From Solenopsis invicta (lineage: Eukaryota > Arthropoda > Insecta > Hymenoptera > Formicidae): a stretch of DNA of 64,000 bases. Below the pieces are notes generated by a model. That model had not been told where the DNA came from and searched no databases. It saw only the letters and a program-made list of their open reading frames with translations. The stretch's first letter is position 1. Each line of letters opens with the position of its first letter. The translations under genes were made by a program, and so were the position numbers. The DNA lies in assembly GCF_016802725.1 (NCBI RefSeq), contig NC_052670.1:17265641-17329640 (forward strand). The letters run 5' to 3'. This document shows positions 35,191 through 46,113 of this stretch, one piece after another.

Positions 35191-36977
35191 GAGGAATCCT
35201 GTTTTTAATTAAGGAATACTGTTCTTAATTTAAAAAAAAAAATCAAATTAAGGGAAAAACCAGGTTTTTTCATTCTTTCTAAAAATATACGGAAAAATAT
35301 AATTGTGATAATGACAGCGGACTTTATTGATGAATTACATACTTTATAGAACTCTTAAATATGAAAGAAATCTTAAAAGTACTGTTAAGTAAAAGAGTAT
35401 AACATTGTTTTAAAAGAAAAAAAAGACATGAAAAATTGCAAATCAAACAAAAAACTGCTTTTTCTTCAAAAATTTCAAGAACTTTTCTGGACTAAAAACA
35501 TCCTAATGTAGTGGCTCGGATCTGGTCGTTTGTTCAAATTACTTTTATCCTAAAAACAAACAAAACGTTTATTTTCTGACATAAATGCAAGACTACAAAA
35601 AAGAAAAGAAAGAGAATGTATTACTTAAGAAATATTTGAGAGTGTATAATTTGATAGCATAAAACATTGTAGCAATGCTGCAACAACGTTGCTGCAATGT
35701 TTCATGCTGTCTGGATATTTTTTTAAATCAAAGATACGGATGACATTATTGAAAATAAGTAAGATAAAGATGAAACGGATTAAAACTTAGGTTGATTTGT
35801 TTAAATTAATAAATTAAGTGTAGTTAAAGAAATCATTGATATTCGAGATATGAATACAAACGAACGAGTTTATTTGATTCTTGTATTTGTGTGATTACAA
35901 CCGTTCCTGCGCAAGTGTGACGTATACTGCAGCGGTACGAAAATAGAGAATGAAAATGCCGTGGTTGGAGTAAGCGACAGTAAACGTTGGTACGTATGGT
36001 GTACCGGGCAAATCGATGTCAGACCCGCTATTTGGAATGGAGACAAAAAAACTTTTGCAACAATAGAAGCGAAAACGATTTGGATTAACCACAAAAGTTA
36101 GATTCTTCTTGCAAAAAGAATAATATAATAAGAAATTCTTAAAGCCAAAGGACCCAATTATTTTACAAAGAATATTAATTAGAATATTGTAAATAATATT
36201 AACTTAAACTAGGCTGTTTAAGTGTAATCATACACATAAGTAAAAAAATAAAGAAGTGTCAGCTACGATCGAGGCTGGATCTTGGCGCCTAATATTATTT
36301 TATATATATTTTCAATTTGTATAAATTGCGAACCGAATACTGTTAATCTTGAAACGTAATCATAAACCGAAGCTAGAAATAATATTATAAATTAAATTGA
36401 TTGTCAATTTGATAACAATACTAGCACCTTAAAAAAACCGTAAATAATTTGTTACCAGATTACCATGAAAATATTGTTCCAGCCAAGTGTTGTATTATGA
36501 AACTTTTCGGAATGCATTCCTATCGGTATTATTTAATTATTCTAAATTTTTATTGTGTTTTTCGGGAGAAACGAAATAATTCCAATGGAAATCCATTTCG
36601 AACAATTTCATAAAGACCCACATTTATCGTAACACTTTAATTGTAAGCAACTATGGTCGTAAAGAATGAAGCTGTCGTAAACATTGTTTACAAAATTGCA
36701 ATGCGAACAGCTAGTATCATAATAGAATGGTCAATAAGGATGTATCATTGTATGTACCGTTTTGCATTATAGAAAGTAACAATTAATTGTTGAGTTTATT
36801 GCAGTATTAATAATACATACAACTCTGTTTATTGATAAAAATTGGAAAAAAATGTCACAGAAGGTGGTAAAATTGATCCATCAATCAATTTCACAATGTT
36901 TGTGGATTCCAATAAGTAAGTAAAGAAGCATCAACTACAGTTGAGGTTGAATTTTGTTGCTTAATATTTTTACTATA
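35191..36977. other. upstream region, no gene confirmed
   Basis: On the minus strand 36094-35895 is open for 65 codons with non-simple composition (FYCCKSFFVSIPNSGSDIDL), but no family is recognised. A loose direct repeat links 36238-36296 and 36910-36965 (AAGAAGTGTCAGCTACGATC against AAGAAGCATCAACTACAGTT). Nothing else is seen. Confidence 0.35.
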
Positions 36978-37690
36978 CACAGGGTGTACCAGTAGAATCT
37001 GGACAAATCTATTGAGTTTTCAGAAACATTTATTTTAATAAAAAATAACAATCGTATGAAAAATATTTTTATATTTGGGTTAGGGCATTCCTAAAAAACA
37101 ATTTTATTCTATATAGCCCTCCTCTACTTTTATGACCGCTTCAATTTTGGGCAGGAAGCGCGCGCATGCATCAAAAATTCTTTCACTATACATGCGAATA
37201 AAACCTCAATAGCGGCTTTCAGCGATGCAACGTTAGGACGTCGAGTCTTGTTGGAGTGTTCCTCAAACACACAGCACACGAAATAATCTAGCGGATAAAA
37301 TCCAGGCTGTTAGCAGGTCAAAATGCCTTACTCCGACACATTCTCATGTTTTCAAAGAGCCAATTCTTCACTAAGTGGCCATCTAAGAACCTTTTTTTGG
37401 ACCCTTTGGAAGCCATATAGTGATAAATAATGTTGTAAACTGTCGATTTTGGATAATCGGAGAACTTTATTATTCCGGACATGGTATGTCCCGCGCGAAG
37501 ATTTTCAACAAGCATGGCTCTCCGGTTATATTCTGGACACTGCTTAACCAGCTTGGCCATGACAAAGTTATGTTTTTGTTCCCAATGGATAAGGCTTACT
37601 TGAATGCTATTTAGTTGCCGGCTCATAAGTTATTATATGGCGAAAATTTTAATTAAAAAATTGTCCGGATTCTACTGGTACACCTTGTAT
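36978..37690 (-). mobile_element. internally deleted mariner element
   Basis: Inverted ends are seen: ACAGGGTGTACCAGTAGAAT near 36980, mirrored by ATTCTACTGGTACACCTTGT near 37688, with TA next to each end. On the minus strand 37626-37318 encodes the N-terminal helix-turn-helix region (MAKLVKQCPEYNRRAML ... SDYPKSTVYNII). It is followed, with stops and a large deletion of the catalytic core, by C-terminal blocks such as NVASLKAAIE in broken frames. It cannot encode an active transposase. Confidence 0.85.
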
Positions 37691-37699
37691 ATGTAAATC

Positions 37700-38045
37700 T
37701 TATCTCTAAAACACACTAAGGGATAAAGGATTTGGGTGACTCTATGAAATTTCAAACGCTTGCTGTTAAAGACGGAATGAGATAGAAGATTCGAATCAGA
37801 AGATAAAAAAACTTTGAAATCTTCTCTTTTAACTGAAATTGTTGATCAAACTTTATTGATTAACAAGAATTCGAACGGCACGGCAGTAAAGTTTTGTTGG
37901 GGTCTGTGGGACCATCATTGTGTGTGAGTGTAACTTTTTTGTGAGAAATCTTATATAAAAAAAAAAACTGAATAAAACAAGTGAATAGGTCAGTTCGCGT
38001 AAATTATTTGCATATACTTTAATCTACAGTTAGAACAGGATTGAA
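37700..38045 (+). repeat. partial copy of the 12558-13380 piggyBac-type MITE
   Basis: Shared blocks include ACGCTTGCTG..GACGGAATGAGATAG and GAATTCGAACGGCACGGCA. The left end resembles CTAAGGGATAAAGG and the right end is truncated. Confidence 0.65.
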
Positions 38046-38061
38046 AATATTATCTTCAAAA

Positions 38062-38170
38062 AATAACGCGTTACCGTTATTATTGCTTTTGGCAAAGAGT
38101 ACTTTGTTACCGTTATTCGTTACTAATTTCATAAAGTAATGCGTTACTTCAAAAATAACGATTTGTTACT
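38062..38170. repeat. hAT terminal-repeat fragment
   Basis: AACGCGTTACCGTTATTATT and GTTACCGTTATTCGTTAC resemble the subterminal region of the hAT at 14572-15404. Confidence 0.5.
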
Positions 38171-38235
38171 TTTTTATAATACAAATCATTAAGTTATTAT
38201 ATTTTAAAATATATTACTTAATAATGAATATTACA

Positions 38236-39090
38236 GATAAGAAAAGGGTATTATGACTACCTTTATTATTTCCATTATTAGGTGACAAGTTCAAATTGTT
38301 TATGGAATTATTTAATTAGTAGTCCGTCGTTTTCTTTCTCTTTAATTGTGCTTGTAATCCAATACACAATATAACAATTATAAGGCCTTTTTTCTTTCGA
38401 TCACTTCTAAACTTTTTCAAAGTACATTTTAGCACTTAATTATACATGTTTTCTCATTATCTTTGAATTTGAGCGTATTATCACACAAATGTATGTACAC
38501 TCGAGTGTTTTATTGTTATTTAATTTTTTTTATATTCGGCTGTATACACTTCGAGTTATGCAAAGTTAAACATTAACATGGAATTTTATTAATACGGTTT
38601 TTAAAATAAAATTTTTATATCGAAATATTTCTTCAATAAATTGATTCAAGTTTCTCTACAGGGCAGTGTTTGAAAGTATTAAAGATGTCATTTTATGTGT
38701 GTTGTTTAATGTTAAAATAATATGTCTCATAATATCTTTAAAGTCTTTGAACGCAGGAAAATTTTAAATCAGAAAAATTTTGAATTATGGAAAATTAAAT
38801 ATATGTAATTTTGTAATAAAACACTGTGTGTTTTTTAAACTAAATCAATTTCTTTTAAATTATTTTTGTGCTAGCCATATTACTACCACTTTCTTTCTTC
38901 TACCATCAAGTGCGTCACAGTTTTATAAATCATGTCCTAAGTATTAAATATTTTATTATTTTGAGTCTAAAATCTGTTAAACAATACTTTGACGAATATA
39001 ATCATTCGAATGTCAATATAAAATATTGATTATAAACAAAGTTATTCAATAAAATGAAAATGGATGCCATATTACCCTCTTCTTCTCTAT
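38236..39090 (+). mobile_element. GGTATTATGGCTAC-family element, copy D
   Basis: Ends GAAAAGGGTATTATGACTAC and GATGCCATATTACCCTCTTC; about 855 bp, collinear with copy C. Confidence 0.75.
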
Positions 39091-39301
39091 GTAATACTAA
39101 CAATAAGTATTAAAACTTTAAATTCTCTAAACAATTATTATATAGAACAGTTTTGTTTATATTTATTAAACTTGTCTAATAATTTTTTCAATTCTTTATA
39201 TTAACATTTTATTTATTTTTTACTATTTTTTACTATACATTTTTTATAGAAATTTAGATTAAATATTGTTTACAGCTTTTAAATATAAAAAAAGCTATGT
39301 C

Positions 39302-39511
39302 CTATACAGGGTGATTCAGAACGATCCATGTATCCATGTAAAGACGTGTTCTTAGGTAAATTTTGAGACAATTTTTCCTATACAAAAATTTTCTCCAACG
39401 CTTACATTTTGAATTATAAGAGGATAAAGTTAGCGAATCATGGGCCGTGTAGACATGGTTGACAAAGGCGGTGCAACCGACGCGGGCGCTTAAGCGAAGC
39501 ACTTTTGCGAT
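39302..39511. other. possible transposon end, unpaired
   Basis: CTATACAGGGTGATTCAGAACGATCC looks like a DNA transposon terminus followed by GC-richer DNA, but no inverted partner was found. The next element begins at 39512. Confidence 0.3.
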
Positions 39512-39694
39512 CAACTGTCTGACCTTTGATTATATAAATATGGACTGCTAGTTGGCTCTTTTAGGCTGTAAGAAACATCTACAGCGCCCCCATCTCCTAA
39601 GCGACGATTTCCAGTATAAAATAACATATGGTGTGCTGTGTGGCTTTTATACGCGACAGTAATAAACATTTGTGCAATTGAGTGATATAATACA

Positions 39695-39780
39695 ATGGTA
39701 GTATATTGTTTTATAAATGGTTGTAAATCAACCAAATATAAAAGTGTAAAAGAGAAACACATTCTTGTACCATTTTTTGG
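39695..39780 (+). CDS. possible THAP-domain first exon of a transposase
   Basis: An ATG opens MVVYCFINGCKSTKYK and continues to HILVPFFG, then a strong donor GTAAGT follows directly. A Cys-X4-Cys pair near the N-terminus and an aromatic-rich end before the splice site fit the first half of a THAP zinc finger (C2CH). The second half with the Cys and His was not found, probably because later insertions or deletions removed it. A chance frame remains possible. Confidence 0.4.
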
Positions 39781-39863
39781 GTAAGTTATTAGTTAAGTGC
39801 ATTGTAACCTAAACTTTTACACATTTATTATTTGCTTTGAATATTAATGTTGTTATTGTTCTA

Positions 39864-40081
39864 GTTTACACCGAGCACTTGATACGCGTACTAAATCGTA
39901 ACTTTCTGTTAAATTATCTTACTTTCAATGATGCGTGTATACATGATACATATATTTAATTATCTCGATTTATATTGTACCAACTTAATATATCCTTTTT
40001 TAAATTTATTGCCGAAATTAAGATAATTTAATAGAAAATTACTAGTTAGTACGCGTATCAAAGGTTTGGTGTAAACAAGGC
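39864..40081. mobile_element. short MITE (TTTACACCGA family), copy 2
   Basis: CTAGTTTACACCGAGCACTT at 39863 is mirrored by AGGTTTGGTGTAAACAAGG at 40063-40081. About 60-bp arms and about 217 bp in total, with no insertion. Copy 3 follows directly. Confidence 0.8.
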
Positions 40082-40086
40082 CATTG

Positions 40087-41637
40087 TCCTAGTTTACACT
40101 GAGCACTTGATACGTGTACTAACTAGTAATTTTCTATTAAATTATCTTACCCAGATAGCCAAACGTGAATACTCAATCTAAATCAAATAATTGCAGAATT
40201 TAAGTTGCTCGTCAATTGCTATTATGTTGCCTATAATTTAATGAAACAAAAATGTTTTTGTTAATTCAGTATTAATATGCTAAGTTTTATTGTCAAACAA
40301 CGGTAGAACAATTGTTGCAACCAATGTTTATAGCAATCTGATAGCAATATGTGAACAACGATTATCATTCATGAGTTGTGAGCAACGTGTCGGCAACCGA
40401 ATGGTAATATAAAGTTAACAGAAACATGCGAGTATTACTTTTATTCATAAGTTGTAAGCAACATGTCGGCAACCGAATAGCAACTCTACTATAATAATAA
40501 TTGCTGAAAAGTTTTCAGCATTTAGTTGACAATGATGTGCATTATTATTGAGTGAGAGAAGTGCACGTAAACGTCAATACCTAAGCCTAAGCGACCAACT
40601 GAAGCGAAGCATACTTGCGTATGCATCGCCTAACCTACTTTTTTACTCTTATTATGAATGTACATCATTTGTCGTTGTGTGTTTCATAAAACTAGTAAAA
40701 ATTCAAAATGGCCCAGTGTCAGCAATGCATTTTCGACTTTTAGCAGCCACACTAATAGCATGGAAGGGGAAGACTAGTACGTATGTATGTGGGCGCTTCG
40801 CGTATATGTGTAGAAGCCGCTTATCGCGCGCGGAGGGATACCGATTCCGTCGATGTGCGTATATACAGTCATGAGCTAAAAGGTTGCAACACTTTTTTTT
40901 ATGAGTTTTGGAACATATTTTTTGATGAGTTTTGCTCTTAACTCACTAAGCGCTCACCGATCTGCTCTATCTGTTGAATATAAGTCTTGATATGACACAG
41001 ATTTTGTAACAAGATCTATATGGTATTTATAGAAGGGATATGAAAAGGATTAAAAATCTTTTTACCTGTTGTTTATAACATGATGGCAATTTAAAAACAC
41101 AATATGTTGCACGTCAGTTGTTCACAAATTGCTGAAAATCGTTGTCATCAGATTGCCGACGGATTTTCTACAAGTTTCTTGCATTGTCTGCAATCTGAGG
41201 ACAACCTAACAGCAACACTTGTTTCCTACCCATTGTTTAGATATTAAGGATTCCTGACGTGTTGCGCGCCAGTTGCCAGCAAGTTACTGAAAACTGAGTT
41301 TAAAGTCTATTGCCAATAGATTGTTGGAAACTTGCCATTATTATATTTTGAAAATTGTTACTGACAAAAACATACTGAAAAGAGGATACCCCCTTCTGTT
41401 GCTTTGCTGATAACTTACGAGCGATATTTGTGGCAAGTTGCCGACAATTTACAATCATTTGGTTATCTGGGTTAATTTCGGAAGTAAATTTAAAAAATAG
41501 TATATTAAGTTGGTACAATATGAATCGAGATAATTAAATATATGTATTATGTATACACGCATTGTCGAAAGTAAAATAAATTAATAGAAAGTTACGAATT
41601 AGTACGCGTATCAAGTGCTCGGTGTAAACTAGGCCAT
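40087..41637. mobile_element. short MITE, copy 3, split by the 40150-41471 element
   Basis: The left half (40087-40149) ends in ATTATCTTA and the right half (41472-41637) resumes after the insertion and ends GCTCGGTGTAAACTAGGCC. Joined, they match copy 2. Confidence 0.8.
40150..41471. mobile_element. DNA element with TTA target duplication (PIF/Harbinger-like size and target)
   Basis: The ends CCCAGATAGCCAAACG and CATTTGGTTATCTGGG are inverted, and TTA flanks both sides (40147-40149 and 41472-41474). Inside, GAGCAACGTGTCGGCAACCG and AAGCAACATGTCGGCAACCG form a direct repeat (about 40379 and 40455). A GC-richer core at 40548-40870 has a 108-codon plus frame with no recognised motif. Confidence 0.75.
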
Positions 41638-41663
41638 TATCTTAAATATATTAAGTGTATGCA

Positions 41664-42510
41664 TTAATTTTAAAGGATTTACAAGAGATGGCGTAACTAG
41701 TACTATACCGCATCGGGCTAAATTGTTGCTAACTTTATGTCGAAGCACCATCAAGTGGCTTTAGTTTTCTGTATGCGCCACTGTGCCGAATTGTAAACAA
41801 CATTGTTTTTTTGAGCATTACATATGTCGAAATTTGTACCAACAAAACGGCATTTGCGGGAAGCTTTGCTTTTTTGTAAAATAGATACATTACGATAATC
41901 CGAAGCGCAAAAAAATATGGTGCAGGCCAGGCGAACCATCAACATCGACGGCATAGCCGAATATTCATGGCGCCAAGCTCATGCTCTGTATTTGGTGGGA
42001 TCAGCTGGGTGTACTGTATTATGAACTACTCCAACCCAACGAAACTATCACTAGAGAACGCTACCAACAACAATTGATGCAATTGAGCCGAGCATTAAAG
42101 CAAAAAAGGCCAGATTACGCGAAAAGACACGACAAAGTGATTTTCCAGCACGACAATGCTCGGCCTTATGTTGCGAAACCGGTCAAGGAAACATTGGAAG
42201 CGCTTAACTGGGATGTTCTATCACACCCGCCGTACTCTCCAGATATTGCTCCTTCGGATTACCACCTATTTTGATCGATGGCTCATGGCCTAACAGAGCA
42301 GCGCTTCCATTATTATAAAGATATCAAAAAATAGGTCGATTCGTGGATAGCTTCTAAAGATGTATCATTTTTTTTGACGTGAAATCCATGTATTACCAAA
42401 AAGATGGGAAAAAGTAGTGGCTAGGAATGGGAAATATTTTAAATGATCAATTTGGTAACCATTTCGTCATAGCAAAGCCGTAAGTTTATTTTAAAATCCT
42501 TTAAAATTAA
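41664..42510 (+). mobile_element. internally deleted mariner (mauritiana-like) element
   Basis: Ends TTAATTTTAAAGGATTT (41664-41680) and AAATCCTTTAAAATTAA (42494-42510) are perfect inverted repeats. The N-terminus starts at 41824 (MSKFVPTKRHLREALLFC), then a deletion joins it to the catalytic half, where 41981-42274 is open: CIWWDQLGVLYYEL, FQHDNARPYVA and HPPYSPDIAPSDYHLF. Both catalytic Asp motifs are intact. A stop follows YHLF, and the C-terminal tail (DSWIASKD) is readable only with stops. Most of the N-terminal DNA-binding region is gone. Confidence 0.88.
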
Positions 42511-42651
42511 CCTTTAGACGGCCGGAAAGTCTAAATATAGACGCTGCGGAGGACTCCCTATTATATAGGTTGTATCGAAGATATAAGTACAATACTTCAG
42601 GAATTTTCTAAGGAAATTATAATAGGTCCAATGGCGGCCGTTTAAAGGTTA
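42508..42651. repeat. short inverted repeat abutting the mariner
   Basis: TTAACCTTTAGACGGCCG and CGGCCGTTTAAAGGTTAA form two ends about 140 bp apart. Beyond them GTATGCATTAA (about 41658) and TTAATGCATAC (about 42648) also mirror each other around the mariner. Confidence 0.55.
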
Positions 42652-42660
42652 ATGCATACG

Positions 42661-42954
42661 TCTAATATAATAATGTATAGTTAAGTGATCTAAAAGCTCA
42701 ATAGATTAAAACAATGACATTTATAAGAGGTTAAATTAGCTTATGAAGATAAAATAATTACGTTGAATGAACACAAAGACTTTGTAAGACGTAATTTAAT
42801 TAAAATTGTTATTTTCAGCGGGTAATAATTTATACTATACAATTTATTACCCGAAAATGACGGTTCTCTAATAAGGCTCCCTTTTATTTATATGACATCA
42901 CTTATTTGTTTTTATTTTTAATTATTTACTCTCCATTTTTTGCTTTATGTATTT

Positions 42955-42994
<40 letters not shown>

Positions 42995-43386
42995 TATATA
43001 ATTTTTTTAAATATACCTTCATTAATAAAATGTAAATATTTTAATAGGCTGATGAAAACTAAGTAAAGCCAAAACGTTCCTAATTATTTGTCTACTATAT
43101 TATTGTAATTTAAATCTTGAATTAAATCAATTTGGCTGGTTAATTTGACCGTTTAATATTATACTCTGTGTTTATTCACAATACGAGCGTTGCTCTATGC
43201 TTTTTATTATGTATATATTTTATATTTATTTCCTTTTAATTTAGTAAAATTAATTCTTATTTTACAGAAATATAATCGCATATTTTGGAGTGAACGTATA
43301 AATTCAAAGCGATATATTGTATTTCGTCTCTTTCTTTTCTGATCTTCTACTATTGCTGTCTCGCTTTTTTATTTCACATTTCTGCC
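42661..43386. other. AT-rich DNA, nothing recognised
   Basis: It includes an (AT)n run at 42959-42990. No coding or element motif was found. Confidence 0.4.
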
Positions 43387-43556
43387 ACTTAGGAGATGGA
43401 AGCGTTGCAGATCTTTCTTACATGAAAACATAGGAAAAGTGGGGGAGTACTAGCAGTCCATATTTATATAGTCAAAGTGTCTGACAATGAGAATTATTTT
43501 ATCACATAAAACACATACGCATACACGCGCACACATACATACTGTACAAATATTAA

Positions 43557-43770
43557 CAGTGGCGTATTACCGCCCAGGCTATGGCCTAGGGGCAGGCATC
43601 TTCAAACATTTAATTTTTTTTTCTACGTGAATTGAGCTAAGTCTTACTATCCCGTTGATTTGCAAGATACTCTAGATATTGAATGCCAGCATTTAGCTGC
43701 ACATTTACATGAAGTGAATATGGTAAAAATATCAGAGTCAGATTTGTGTAAGTTTCTTCGTAAAGATCTT
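43557..43770 (+). pseudogene. hAT transposon, left part (end plus transposase fragment)
   Basis: It starts with a hAT-like end (CAGTGGCGTATTACCGCCC) and soon reads transposase: SYYPVDLQDTLDIECQHLA, then ISESDLCKFLRKDL at the break. This resembles the stretch just before the dimerisation domain of TTF-type hAT transposases. The open frame is cut at 43770 and continues, in frame, at 63067. The upstream N-terminal and catalytic regions are absent, so the element was already internally deleted. Confidence 0.7.
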
Positions 43771-43780
43771 CCCACACAAT

Positions 43781-44531
43781 CAGGGACGGAGACTTCTGAT
43801 TTTTCTGGGTGTGGAGTACCTCATTGAAGTAGGGGGGGGGTAGGTAGTTTCAATAATATCGCTTTTGTTATATATATGAAATATATTTTCTGTATAAGTT
43901 TAAGATATCACAAGAAATCTTATCCTATTTTTTAGATATATATATTATTATATTTAACGCTATAATTATAGTATAGCAATATCTACTCGTAGAAATAAAC
44001 TTCGTAAACACAACAGAAATATTTAGTGTAAGTTATGACAGAAGTTATATCAGAAGAAAGTAAAGTATACTTAATGTTACATAATGAACTTTCAGTCAAA
44101 GATCCAGTAGCGTATAAAAATTTTTTAAGATTAAATAAAAAACAATTTAAAGATTTATTTAAGTAACATTTTAATTTAAAGAAATCTTTTCTAATGTAAT
44201 GGAGGTAAAAAAATTTTTTATGTTCAGTTCAATGAAGAGAAATGAGATCTCGAGTATGAGGTAGGCACGCGCAATTAACAACGAAAGTAGGGAAAAGTTA
44301 GGTAGGATATGTAAAAAGTGGATACGAGATATGAGAGTTGGGTAAGCAGGGCGGTAGCATGCAGCGTGGGCACCATAGTCAAATATTGTTTTTTGTCAAA
44401 AATTCTTGAAATTTATTAAAAATTAAAATATTTTTTTTAAATACTCCGAATTCTGGGTGTGGAATTCCACACCTACGGGAGCTCTGGGTGTGGAATGCTC
44501 CACACCCAGCATAAGAAAGTCTCCGTCCCTG
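43781..44531. mobile_element. hAT MITE with 8-bp target duplication
   Basis: Ends CAGGGACGGAGACTT (43781) and AAGTCTCCGTCCCTG (to 44531) are inverted. The flanks CACACAAT (43773-43780) and CACACAAC (44532-44539) agree at 7 of 8 bases. Internal CTGGGTGTGG and CCACACCCAG mirror each other too. Short minus-strand frames at 44379-44753 cross the right end and are not genes. Confidence 0.82.
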
Positions 44532-44954
44532 CACACAACACATGGACGTCCCCGGGCGTCCGATACATGTCCACAAAAGTCCTTGTAATGTTCCAGTATC
44601 TCGTGCATCCATAGGACGTTCCATGGACGTCCAAAAGACATCCTGGTTTATTGTAGCTGCAGTATGACGTCTGTAAGACATTCGCAGGACATATTTAAGA
44701 TGATTCATAATATCTAACATATTATGTATATTAAACATATTCTCGACATACATAATAAATATGCATTCGAAAATCGCGAGCGTTCTTCGTTATATTAAAT
44801 AAAACATTTTGAAAATGTTCTAAGGACGTCCATTAAATGTCCAGAAGATATCGGTTGTACGTTACGAAAAGGTCCGCTATATACATATATGTCAAATATA
44901 TATGTCAAGTTGAGTATTTTTACAAATATGTTTTGGGACCGATAGTGTAACAAC

Positions 44955-45508
44955 ACAATGATAGTAAGAAAGTCTTCTTCGGTCGCAGCTAGGTCTTAGT
45001 GCTTATATTTATTCGTGTGATTTTATATACTTCTTCAAATTCAATTAGAATGTGCGCCGAATTCATTCCGGTCGTAACATAGCATGTCAAATAGGAATTA
45101 GTAATATCACTATTTATATTAAATTGATTATTTTAATATAATAATATAATAATTGATGCTGATTTGCATCTATATACCCATTCCCCCCTGAAAAAACTGT
45201 AAGAAATTTATTGCAAAAATAGGTTCAAACCTTGGGTGGGGTATTATTTTTCGCAATAAATTTCTTACAGTTTTTTCAGGGGGGAATATGTATATAAATG
45301 CAAATCAGCATTAATTATTATATTAAATTAATCAATTTAATATAAATAGTGATATTACTAATTCCTATTCGACATGCTGTGTTACGACCGGAATTAATTC
45401 GGCGCACATTCTGGTTGAATTTGAAAAAGTATATAAAATCACACGAATAAATATAAGCACTAAAACCTAGCTGCGACCGAAGAAGGATTTCTTAATATCA
45501 TTGAGTAT
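44955..45508. repeat. long, near-perfect hairpin (foldback)
   Basis: Arms of about 250 bp (CAATGATAGTAAGAAAG and CTTCTTCGGTCGCAGCTAGG inward; CCTAGCTGCGACCGAAGAAG outward) flank a loop of about 35 nt near 45215-45250. Differences between arms are few. A short loop and long arms make this a plausible source of double-stranded RNA if transcribed. Confidence 0.88.
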
Positions 45509-45843
45509 TTTTATTATTATCATCATTATCATTATTATTATAACACAAGGATTTTATAAATTATAAAATTATAAAGATAATTTTTCGTGTTAAAAAATAT
45601 TTAACAAAAGATATATTTAATTATAAACATAATTTAATCATATATAAACTATAAATTTTGATAATATGATAAGTTTTAATATAAAGTAAAGCTTTTTAAT
45701 AAAATATATTATTCGTTAATATTTAATATTTTATTACATATAATATTTAAATTTAATATTTAATACATATGTATAATACTATAACAATTAATTTAATATG
45801 CTATTTAATGGCCATTTTATTTGTAAAGAAAATTCTACTAAAA
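45509..45843. other. AT-rich DNA before the gypsy insertion
   Basis: Very AT-rich remnant of the shell element. No feature recognised. Confidence 0.4.
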
Positions 45844-45847
45844 ATAT

Positions 45848-46080
45848 TGTTACGGTCGTGCGATATTTGTAATATGTCACCGTATAGTTTATGTAATCGA
45901 TAGTAATGAGTTGACGGTTGCTCGTTGACGACGGTTGTTTGTTATGCTGCTGTTGTCTGGAGCCTCGTTTCGGTGACGGACGTGTTCTAATAAACGTCTC
46001 AGTTCCTTTCAAAGAGTCTGCTCAATTATTTATTGTGCGTGAGTGCGCGAGAGTGTCTTGTGCCACCGTCGGACGTAACA
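45848..46080 (+). repeat. gypsy 5' LTR, 233 bp
   Basis: Starts TGTTACGGTCG, ends GACGTAACA. It contains AATAAA near 45990 (TCTAATAAACGTC). A TGTTAC/GTAACA inverted terminus is visible. No TATA box is obvious, as in many initiator-driven insect LTRs. Confidence 0.97.
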
Positions 46081-46083
46081 ATT

Positions 46084-46105
46084 TGGGGGCTCGTCCGATT
46101 TGAAC
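46084..46105 (+). promoter_or_regulatory. primer-binding site, tRNA-Pro type, with a 2-nt gap
   Basis: Three bases after the LTR comes TGGGGGCTCGTCCG, which complements the 3' end of tRNA-Pro (the same primer family is used by murine leukaemia virus). It then continues ATTTGAA, where a tRNA-Pro complement would have GGATTTGAA, so two G are missing after 14 matched bases. Reverse transcription would prime here. Confidence 0.8.
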
Positions 46106-46113
46106 GACGAGCA

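Larger units (their letters stand above)
39512..43489 (+). mobile_element. putative THAP/P-type element of about 4 kb, heavily invaded
   Basis: The left end CAACTGTCTGACCTTTGATT and the right end (reverse complement CATTGTCAGACACTTTGACT) are inverted, and the match continues for about 90 bp (GGACTGCTAG, CATCTCCTAAG). A THAP-like exon starts 180 bp inside the left end. No target duplication is visible and no later transposase exons were found. The interior is filled by the elements at 39864-42660. Confidence 0.5.

Noticed and set aside
43046..43090. CTGATGA ... AAAACG pattern resembling a hammerhead ribozyme
   Set aside because: The GAAA core half is not present (CAAAACG) and no stem II or III could be drawn. 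A similar look at 18340-18375 (TTGAAGATG ... CGAAACG) also fails at the first core base.
46033..46113. Upstream extension of Gag to an ATG in the LTR
   Set aside because: It would translate LTR and primer-binding site; the ATG at 46114 just after the primer-binding site is the natural start.
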